Below, in pieces: positions 7,446 to 13,041 of a stretch of 13,041 nucleotides of DNA (its first letter is position 1; the number at the start of each line of letters is the position of its first letter). The translations under genes were made by a program, and so were the position numbers. The notes beneath the pieces were generated by a model that was given only the letters and a program-made list of their open reading frames with translations, was not told the origin of the DNA and searched no databases. Origin of the DNA: Flavobacteriales bacterium UBA5869 (GTDB lineage: Bacteria > Bacteroidota > Bacteroidia > Flavobacteriales_D > Crocinitomicaceae); the NCBI GenBank assembly GCA_002432565.1, contig DJFP01000303.1, forward strand, positions 1,484 to 14,524, written 5' to 3'.

Positions 7446-7483
7446 AACCAGTAGGGGCGGAAAATTTTCCGCCCCTACTGGTT
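7446..7483. repeat. Perfect 38-base palindrome between two genes
   Basis: The arms at 7446-7464 and 7465-7483 are exact reverse complements with no spacer: AACCAGTAGGGGCGGAAAA followed by its complement. The GC-rich GTAGGGGCGG core sets it apart from its A/T-rich surroundings. It starts 22 bases after the surface-protein stop. As RNA it would give a very stable hairpin with a small A/T loop. No T-run follows on the + strand, but an A-run precedes it at 7438-7444, so the canonical stem-plus-T-run terminator form is on the - strand, where I see no gene. It may still end the upstream transcript, or it may be a copy of a dispersed REP/MITE-like repeat. Confidence 0.85.
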
Positions 7484-7519
7484 CATGATAAAACAATCAT
7501 TTTATGTAATTTAGTCCAT

Positions 7520-8047
7520 ATGTTCAGAATCATGTCTTTCATTTTACTACTCGGAATCATCACTTCCTGCGAAAGCAAATTGGGGAAGTTTGAAGAAGAC
7601 GTGCTGTTTACCAAAGCCACCAATGATTCTGTGCGAGTTCTTCTGCAGCAGCTCGATACCAACCAGGTTTTGAAACTGCGGGGGAAATCCAAACAAATGC
7701 TTCTGAATTTCAACATCGAACTGGGCAATGATACCCTGGATATTGGAACAGCAAGGGAAATTGACGGATTCATCAGGGCATACCGCGCCACCGATTTCTT
7801 TACAACCGAAATCAAACAGCTGCGGGAAGCACAAACGGCCCAGCAGGAAAGACTGAAGAAATTGCAGTCGGATATTGAGAACGGAGCCGGAGACCGGTCG
7901 GGTTATTACGAACATGTTCAATTCGAACGCCGGGAAGCTGCGCAAATTCGGGAGCATAGTTTGGTCATGGAGAAACAATTTATGGATTTTAAACAATCTT
8001 ACGAGCAATTTAAACCTACATTTGAGCGTTTTAAAGCTGTACACTAA
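7520..8047 (+). CDS. Small coiled-coil lipoprotein of unknown function
   Basis: This 175-residue protein has a lipoprotein signal peptide: MFRIMSFILLLGIITSC, with the lipobox ITSC and the lipidated Cys at 17. A second in-frame ATG (7532) would also leave a usable signal with Cys at 13, so the exact start is uncertain. The mature part is hydrophilic. Residues 95-170 or so are rich in Glu, Gln, Arg and Lys with heptad-like spacing and are probably a long helix or coiled coil. I recognise no family. The gene ends 7 bases before the TPR gene, so the two are very likely cotranscribed and may act together in the envelope. A TAATTTAG at 7507-7514 resembles a -7 element with one mismatch but lies very close to the start. 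Confidence 0.75.
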   Translation: MFRIMSFILLLGIITSCESKLGKFEEDVLFTKATNDSVRVLLQQLDTNQVLKLRGKSKQMLLNFNIELGNDTLDIGTAREIDGFIRAYRATDFFTTEIKQLREAQTAQQERLKKLQSDIENGAGDRSGYYEHVQFERREAAQIREHSLVMEKQFMDFKQSYEQFKPTFERFKAVH

Positions 8048-8054
8048 ATAAATC

Positions 8055-9884
8055 ATGAAACAAGCGCTGATTTTCTGTTGTCTTCTTCTGTCTTTCGCAC
8101 TTTCGGCACAAACCAGTACCGATCAGCAATTGGCGAACCTGTATTACAACAACGGTGAATTCGAAAAGGCACTTCCTTACTTTGAGAAGATCATCAACAA
8201 GCAAAGCACGAAGTTCGACCAGTTGCGCTATTTGGATTGCCTGGAGAAAACCAACCAGGTAAAGGATGCAGAGAAATTCCTGAAGAAACTGGTTTCGGCC
8301 AACTCCAATGATTTTGATTACACCATTGCACTGGGAGATCTTTATGAACGCACAGAACGCACTTCACAAACCGAAAAACTTTATAATGACCGCATTAAAC
8401 AAGTCTCTTCGAATGGCTACGAAGTAGTGGAATTGTACAATTCCTTCATCAAAAAAGGAAAAGTAGAGTGGGGCTTAAAAACACTCGAAGCCGGCAGAAA
8501 GGAATTGAAGAAAAATTACCCGCTGCAGATCCAGTTTGCCGAAGTATACTCCCTGCTCGGAAGAACAGATGAAATGATCGATGAGTATTTCGACGTTTTG
8601 GACCAATACCCGAATTACAGCAGCAACATCCAGAATGCATTAACCAAACAGATTGATTTCTCTGAAGATAAAACAGGTGTTTATCAAAAACTGAAAGACA
8701 AACTCCTGGTCCGCATCCAGAAGAAACCAAACGATTTTGTGTATTCTGAAATGCTGATCTGGCTCTTTATCCAAAAGAAAGAATTCAAATCTGCTTTAAC
8801 ACAGACACAGGCTTTGGACCGTCGGGAAAAAGGAACCGGGAACCGCGTGATGGATTTGGCAGAAACCTGCGTAGAGAACAGTGATTATGCAACAGCCCGC
8901 CTGGCATATCGTTATGTTATCGACCAGGGACCGCAAAACCCGAATTACTATACGGCATACAGCTCTTTGCTCAATATCCGTTACCGCGAAATTACCATCG
9001 AAAAGAAATACCAGCCGCAGGATATCCTGGAAGCAGAAAAAGAATACCGCGAAGGGTTGAAACTGCTGGGCTGGGGAAGGAACGCCGTTTACACCGCAAA
9101 AGAATTGGCTGAGATCAAAGCCTATTACGGAAACGATGCCGAAGGAGCATCCGATCTGCTTGACAGCTGTTTGGCGGTAAATGGATTATCCGACATCGAG
9201 AAAGCGCAAATCAAAATGGCACTGGCAGATGTACTCGTGCTCCGGGACGATATCTGGCAGGCATCCCTTTATTACATGCAGATCGACAAGGATTTCAAAT
9301 TCGAGGCAATCGGTTCCGAAGCGAAATTCAAGAATGCACGGATCTTTTACTATGACGGCGACTTCAAGTTCGCACAGTCGCAGCTGGATGTCCTCAAAGA
9401 ATCTACCAGCAAGCTCATTGCAAATGACGCCATGAAATTGTCCGTACTGATCACCGATAATTTAGGCCTCGACAGTAATTACACAGCTATGTACCAGTTT
9501 GCGCAGGCAGACCTGCTCCTGGAGCAGCACCAGTACGACCGTGCATTTACGCTTTACGATTCCATTAACAAAGCATTCCCTGCACACGGTTTGGCAGATG
9601 AAATTCTGCTGCGCAAAGCCCAAGCCATGCAGTACCAGGGTAAGTGGCAGGAAGCATTGGACTACCTGAACAAAATTGTCACCTACCACATGGACGACAT
9701 TCTTTCTGACGATGCGATCTTCACCATCGCCGAGATCTACGAAAAGAACCTCCACGACAAAGAAAAAGCCGCGGAATACTACAAAAAGATCTTGTTCGAA
9801 TGCAAAGGAAGCTTGTTGACCGTGGAAGCACGCAAACGCTACCGGGCATTGCGCGGTGATGTTACAGATCCGGAAGATTTGTAA
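8055..9884 (+). CDS. Exported TPR-repeat protein
   Basis: This 609-residue protein has a signal peptide (residues 1-19, ending ALSAQ) followed almost wholly by tetratricopeptide-type helical repeats. The first is visible at LANLYYNNGEFEKALPYFEKI (about 26-46), with further units around 55-130. The C-terminal units are best preserved: DEILLRKAQAMQYQGKWQEA (about 515-534), then a repeat containing IYEKNLHDKEKAAEYYKKIL (about 561-580) and a closing VEARKRYRALRGD. That tail is common in Bacteroidota periplasmic TPR proteins, but no enzymatic domain is present. TPR arrays serve as scaffolds for protein partners, so a structural or assembly role in the periplasm or at the outer membrane is likely. 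It follows the lipoprotein gene by 7 bases, which suggests an operon. I cannot name a specific function. No clear terminator follows its stop codon. Confidence 0.85.
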   Translation: MKQALIFCCLLLSFALSAQTSTDQQLANLYYNNGEFEKALPYFEKIINKQSTKFDQLRYLDCLEKTNQVKDAEKFLKKLVSANSNDFDYTIALGDLYERTERTSQTEKLYNDRIKQVSSNGYEVVELYNSFIKKGKVEWGLKTLEAGRKELKKNYPLQIQFAEVYSLLGRTDEMIDEYFDVLDQYPNYSSNIQNALTKQIDFSEDKTGVYQKLKDKLLVRIQKKPNDFVYSEMLIWLFIQKKEFKSALTQTQALDRREKGTGNRVMDLAETCVENSDYATARLAYRYVIDQGPQNPNYYTAYSSLLNIRYREITIEKKYQPQDILEAEKEYREGLKLLGWGRNAVYTAKELAEIKAYYGNDAEGASDLLDSCLAVNGLSDIEKAQIKMALADVLVLRDDIWQASLYYMQIDKDFKFEAIGSEAKFKNARIFYYDGDFKFAQSQLDVLKESTSKLIANDAMKLSVLITDNLGLDSNYTAMYQFAQADLLLEQHQYDRAFTLYDSINKAFPAHGLADEILLRKAQAMQYQGKWQEALDYLNKIVTYHMDDILSDDAIFTIAEIYEKNLHDKEKAAEYYKKILFECKGSLLTVEARKRYRALRGDVTDPEDL

Positions 9885-10354
9885 TTCCGAATCATTGTTG
9901 CCCGGTTAAAAAGATTTGTCTTTCTTCCTTTTCCATATTTCAAACGAGTTTGATGTCAACTTTGAAATCCTTCCTAATCAGGATAACATCCAAAACAATC
10001 AATATTGATCGTTAAAACACATAATCAGAAGGATACCCCATCTTTCAATCGTCACTCTCACACTACGGACCTCCTCACTTTACTTTACACCCTTTTTGAG
10101 TTCTTCTACTCCATGCTGCGTCTCTCAGACTGTACTCCGTCTTCATCAATTATAACTGGCTCTTCTTTACGGCTATAAAAAGATTTATGCTCACGCATGT
10201 TTGATATAGAATATGTGACAAATAATCTTTTAACATTTCAATTTTTCAGTCACTTCCAACTAAACACTTCATATCAATACACCTTTATCTTCGCTCTACA
10301 AATCCTTTTCTTCGACCAACGGTTTTACTGGGTTTTAAATGAATTTACCTTGTA

Positions 10355-10373
10355 ATTTAGATTAAATCTAAAT
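10355..10373. promoter_or_regulatory. 19-base dyad upstream of the nuo promoter, possible operator
   Basis: ATTTAGATT-A-AATCTAAAT is a perfect inverted repeat with 9-base arms and a single central base. It ends 14 bases before the proposed -33 element of nuoA. The 9-1-9 geometry is that of Fur and DtxR/IdeR-type boxes, and the TTAG half-site resembles the latter. A regulator is inferred, not shown. Confidence 0.4.
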
Positions 10374-10387
10374 AGGATTTTTCGCAA

Positions 10388-10416
10388 TTTGGTCTTGTTA
10401 AAAAGTATTAAATTCG
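10388..10416 (+). promoter_or_regulatory. Probable promoter of the nuo operon
   Basis: TTTG at 10388-10391 and TAAATTCG at 10409-10416 are separated by 17 bases. The second matches TAnnTTTG with one mismatch. Transcription would start near 10423, some 16 bases before the nuoA ATG. The spacing is slightly short, so this is a moderate call. Confidence 0.45.
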
Positions 10417-10438
10417 CCTGTCTTAAAAATTAGAGATT

Positions 10439-10804
10439 ATGTCTTCTGCAGAAGATTACTTACCGATATTGCTCCAGGCAGGTGTTGCACTGGGCTTTGT
10501 AATACTGGTTTTGGTGGTTGCCCCGATGTTGGGTCCCAAACTATTCGGAAAAAAGAAAAATGCCAACTGGGAGTGTGGTATTGAAGAAGTTGGAAACGCT
10601 CGTTTCCCAATCTCCATCCGTTATTTATTAACCGCAATTTTGTTCGTATTGTTCGATGTGGAAGTAATCTTCTTCTACCCGTACGCTGTGAATTTTAAAT
10701 TCCTGCAGTCTGACGGATTGATCGCGGTAATTATTTTCGTAGCATTCTTCCTGACAGGATTTTTCTACGTACTTAAAAAAGGTGCTTTAGAATGGGAAAA
10801 GTAG
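10439..10804 (+). CDS. nuoA: NADH-quinone oxidoreductase subunit A
   Basis: This 121-residue membrane subunit of respiratory complex I sits near the quinone channel at the junction of the membrane and peripheral arms. Three hydrophobic helices are visible at about 8-30, 62-84 and 94-112. The long loop between the first two carries the family's conserved NWECGIEEVGNARFPISIRY segment with C46. The second helix has FDVEVIFFYPYAV with the acidic residues D73 and E75. The length is normal. It is the first gene of the nuo cluster and overlaps nuoB by 13 bases. The start lies directly after an A/T-rich leader. Confidence 0.97.
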   Translation: MSSAEDYLPILLQAGVALGFVILVLVVAPMLGPKLFGKKKNANWECGIEEVGNARFPISIRYLLTAILFVLFDVEVIFFYPYAVNFKFLQSDGLIAVIIFVAFFLTGFFYVLKKGALEWEK

Positions 10805-11340
10805 AAATTATCAATGGTGTAGAAACCATTAACGGAGAAGGTTTCCAATTGACATTGCTTGACAAAGTAATTGGAGCAGCTCGTGCGAATTCCGTTTGGC
10901 CGCTACCGTTTGCTACTTCTTGCTGTGGTATCGAATACATGGGGACCATGGGAAGTAACTACGATGTGGCGCGTTTCGGAATGGAACGTATGTCCTTTTC
11001 TCCACGCCAGGCAGATCTGTTGATTGTTGCCGGTACGATCTCCAAGAAATTGGCCCCGATCCTCAAACAGGTTTACGAACAAATGGCTGAACCGAAATGG
11101 GTGCTTTCTGTTGGTGCATGTGCTTGTTCGGGAGGGATTTTTGATACATATTCTGTATTGCAGGGAATCGACCGCGTGATCCCGGTGGACGTTTACGTTC
11201 CCGGATGTCCGCCAAGACCCGAGCAGATCATTGAAGGATGTATGAATATCCACCGTCTGGTGAAAAACGAATCACTGCGCCGCCGGTATTCGGATGAATA
11301 CAAGCATTTGTTGAAGAAATACGATTTGAACGATGAGTAA
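10792..11340 (+). CDS. nuoB: NADH-quinone oxidoreductase subunit B (cluster N2 subunit)
   Basis: This 182-residue peripheral-arm subunit binds the terminal [4Fe-4S] cluster N2, which passes electrons to quinone. All four ligands are present: the tandem C44-C45 in ATSCCGIEYMG, C110 in GACACSGG and C139 in VPGCPPRPEQ. The length agrees with the family. Its ATG lies inside the end of nuoA, with a 13-base overlap in another frame, and its stop overlaps the nuoC start. Translation of the three genes is therefore probably coupled, which fits equal stoichiometry in the complex. Confidence 0.98.
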   Translation: MGKVEIINGVETINGEGFQLTLLDKVIGAARANSVWPLPFATSCCGIEYMGTMGSNYDVARFGMERMSFSPRQADLLIVAGTISKKLAPILKQVYEQMAEPKWVLSVGACACSGGIFDTYSVLQGIDRVIPVDVYVPGCPPRPEQIIEGCMNIHRLVKNESLRRRYSDEYKHLLKKYDLNDE

Positions 11341-11839
11341 TTTGACAAACGAAGCGGTTCTTAGCCGTATCCGGGAAAAATTCGGGGAAGCTGTGCGCAA
11401 TTCCGAAGAACCTTATGGAATGCTGACCATCGAGATTGATGCTGCTAAAGCTCATGACCTAATAAAATGGTTGAAAGCGGATGAGGTGTTGAAAATGTCT
11501 TTTCTGACTCTGATCGGTGGAGCTCATTTTCCAAACGATAAAGGACGCGAGATCTGTGTAAACTATCACCTGCATTCTTTAGTGAATAATGTTCGTTTGC
11601 GCGTTCGTGCATTTCTCCCGATCGAAAATCCGACCATTCAGTCCGTTACGGATATTTATGTAGGTGCCGATTGGCAGGAGCGTGAATCTTACGATTTCTT
11701 CGGGATCATTTTCGAAGGACATCCGAATTTAACGCGAATCCTGAACGAAGACGATATGGATTACTTCCCGATGCGTAAAGAATACCATTTGGAAGATGCA
11801 ACAAGAGAAGATAAAGACGATCGCTTCTTCGGTCGTTAA
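11333..11839 (+). CDS. nuoC: NADH-quinone oxidoreductase subunit C (30 kDa type)
   Basis: This 168-residue peripheral-arm subunit of complex I packs against NuoD and NuoB and has no cofactor of its own. The 30-kDa family signature is clear at residues 116-137: ERESYDFFGIIFEGHP followed by NLTRIL. The C-terminal segment DYFPMRKEYHL is also typical. It is a separate gene, not the NuoCD fusion of enterobacteria. Its ATG overlaps the nuoB stop in an ATGAGTAA arrangement of 8 shared bases. The nuoD start follows 36 bases after its stop. Confidence 0.97.
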   Translation: MSNLTNEAVLSRIREKFGEAVRNSEEPYGMLTIEIDAAKAHDLIKWLKADEVLKMSFLTLIGGAHFPNDKGREICVNYHLHSLVNNVRLRVRAFLPIENPTIQSVTDIYVGADWQERESYDFFGIIFEGHPNLTRILNEDDMDYFPMRKEYHLEDATREDKDDRFFGR

Positions 11840-11875
11840 CTAAAGAAAGGAAAGCTTTCGATAAGTAAGAAAACT

Positions 11876-13041
11876 ATGAGCGATACTCCAAATAACAAAA
11901 GCCTGTTTGCCGATGAAACCATCGACGGACAAATCGCGACGCTGAACCTCGGGCCAACTCACCCTGCAACACACGGGATTTTCCAGAACGTGTTGACAGT
12001 TGACGGTGAAAAGATCCTCGATTCAGTTCAAACCGTAGGGTACATTCACCGCGCTTTTGAAAAGCTGGCTGAAAGAAGACCTTACAACCAAATTACACCG
12101 ATAACAGACCGATTGAACTATTGTTCTTCCCCGATCAACAACATGGGCTGGGAAATGACCATGGAAAAACTGATCGGCGTGCAGGTGCCCAAGAAAGTGG
12201 ATTACATGCGTGTAATCATCATGGAATTGGCACGTATTGCAGACCACCTGGTTTGTAACTCGGTAATCGGTGTGGATACCGGAGCATTAACAGGATTTAC
12301 CTACATGTTCCAGCAGCGTGAAGCGATCTATGAATTGTACGAAGAAGTGTGTGGTGCACGTTTGACTACAAACATCGGTCGTATCGGAGGTTTTGAAAGA
12401 GATTTCTCTCCGACATTCCACGTAAAACTGAAAAAGTTCCTAAAAGAATTCAATAAGCACTTCCAGGAATTCGACGACCTGTTATTGCGCAACCGTATTT
12501 TCATGGATCGTACCATCAAAGCCGGGCCAATCAGCGCTGAACGTGCGTTGGATTACGGGTTTACAGGTCCGAATTTACGCGCAGCCGGAGTGGATTACGA
12601 TGTGCGTGTGATGACGCCGTATTCTTCCTACGAAGACTTCGATTTCGATATTCCGGTAGGAACGCAGGGAGACACTTATGACCGTTTCTGTGTGCGCCAG
12701 GAAGAAGTGCGCCAAAGTTTGAGAATCATCGAGCAGGCTTACAACAACATGCCGGAAGGAAAACACTTCTCACCGGACGTTCCTGAATTCTATTTACCTC
12801 CGAAAGCAGACGTTTACACGAAAATGGAAGCGTTGATCTACCACTTCAAAATTGTCATGGGTGAAACACCTGTTCCGGTAGGAGAAGTGTACCACGCAGT
12901 TGAAGGCGGAAACGGAGAGTTAGGGTTCCATTTGATTTCAGACGGAGGAAGAACACCATACAGACTTCAGTTTAGAAGACCTTGTTTTATTTATTATCAA
13001 GCATATCCGGAAATGATTAAAGGACAAACCATCTCAGATGC
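11876..13041 (+). CDS. nuoD: NADH-quinone oxidoreductase subunit D (49 kDa type), 3' end outside window
   Basis: The frame is open from the ATG at 11876 to the window end, giving 388 residues of a protein that is usually about 400-410 long, so only the extreme C-terminus is missing. This peripheral-arm subunit forms the quinone-binding pocket together with NuoB. The N-terminal LNLGPTHPATHG carries H29 and H33, and DRLNYC carries Y82; these correspond to the His and Tyr that contact the quinone headgroup in characterised enzymes. VGYIHRAFEK, NRIFMDRT and the C-terminal SDGGRTPYRLQFRRPCF are further family hallmarks. The start follows an A-rich leader 36 bases after nuoC, with no terminator between, so it belongs to the same operon. 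NuoC and NuoD are separate chains here. Confidence 0.97.
   Translation, partial: MSDTPNNKSLFADETIDGQIATLNLGPTHPATHGIFQNVLTVDGEKILDSVQTVGYIHRAFEKLAERRPYNQITPITDRLNYCSSPINNMGWEMTMEKLIGVQVPKKVDYMRVIIMELARIADHLVCNSVIGVDTGALTGFTYMFQQREAIYELYEEVCGARLTTNIGRIGGFERDFSPTFHVKLKKFLKEFNKHFQEFDDLLLRNRIFMDRTIKAGPISAERALDYGFTGPNLRAAGVDYDVRVMTPYSSYEDFDFDIPVGTQGDTYDRFCVRQEEVRQSLRIIEQAYNNMPEGKHFSPDVPEFYLPPKADVYTKMEALIYHFKIVMGETPVPVGEVYHAVEGGNGELGFHLISDGGRTPYRLQFRRPCFIYYQAYPEMIKGQTISD

Larger units (their letters stand above)
9885..10438. other. Long intergenic region upstream of nuoA without a convincing gene
   Basis: This 554-base gap has no ORF that I would call a gene. From about 10020 to 10330 the + strand is pyrimidine-rich and unlike the flanking coding DNA. 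It contains a near-perfect 20-base dyad (9994-10013), a perfect 19-base dyad (10355-10373) and a probable nuo promoter (10388-10416). One 30-codon frame on the - strand (10106-10198) is noted as a finding only. I see no tRNA or recognisable RNA gene. It may contain long regulatory DNA or decayed sequence. Confidence 0.5.

Noticed and set aside
7547..8056. A 169-codon frame on the - strand opposite the lipoprotein gene
   Set aside because: It lies wholly across the lipoprotein gene, and its translation looks like a mirror of that coding sequence (many Phe, Leu and Cys, no domain). The + strand frame has a lipobox and sensible composition.
9910..9923. AAAGA/TCTTT as a terminator of the TPR gene
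   Set aside because: A five-base A/T-rich stem with a four-base loop is too weak to call.
9885..10438. tRNA, CRISPR or known RNA gene in the gap before nuoA
   Set aside because: No cloverleaf, regular repeats or recognisable conserved RNA motif could be found by eye.

Overview
The window reads as a chromosomal stretch from a member of the Bacteroidota, most likely Flavobacteriales (a Crocinitomicaceae or Fluviicola-like organism would fit). The reasons are two kinds of type IX secretion system (T9SS) sorting domain, SprB and PKD repeats with a gliding-motility-type C-terminus, TAnnTTTG-type -7 promoter elements, A/T-rich translation start regions without Shine-Dalgarno sequences, and the order rplU-rpmA-serS. 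The genus is inference. All genes that I can support lie on the + strand.

Layout. Positions 1-750 hold the C-terminal end of a large secreted protein with a type A T9SS sorting domain. Positions 800-1894 encode an exported thioredoxin-like protein with a CPNC active site and an EF-hand-like loop. Positions 1973-2590 hold rplU and rpmA (ribosomal proteins L21 and L27), with a good promoter and a strong terminator. Next comes serS (2703-3974), also with a strong terminator. An A/T-rich intergenic region of 312 bases, with repeats and possible RNA structure, precedes a 1045-residue SprB/PKD-repeat surface protein with a type B T9SS sorting domain (4287-7424). A perfect 38-base palindrome separates it from a pair of envelope genes: a small lipoprotein (7520-8047) and a 609-residue TPR protein (8055-9884). 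A pyrimidine-rich gap of about 550 bases without a convincing gene leads to the start of the complex I operon, nuoA-nuoB-nuoC-nuoD (10439 to the window end). nuoD is cut by the end.

How the parts work together. The translation genes and serS are ordinary housekeeping. nuoABCD encodes one membrane subunit (A) and the quinone-proximal connecting subunits (B, C, D) of NADH:quinone oxidoreductase. The overlaps of nuoA/nuoB and nuoB/nuoC indicate translational coupling. The two T9SS substrates, the thioredoxin-like protein, the lipoprotein and the TPR protein are all envelope or secreted products, but nothing here shows that they form one system.

I did not find a convincing new defence, mobile or biosynthetic system. 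The parts most worth a second look are the non-coding ones: the 38-base palindrome, the 9-1-9 dyad upstream of nuoA, the repeat and structure cluster between serS and the surface protein, and the long pre-nuo gap. The Cys-rich N-terminal domain of the surface protein and the EF-hand/thioredoxin combination are the most interesting protein-level points.
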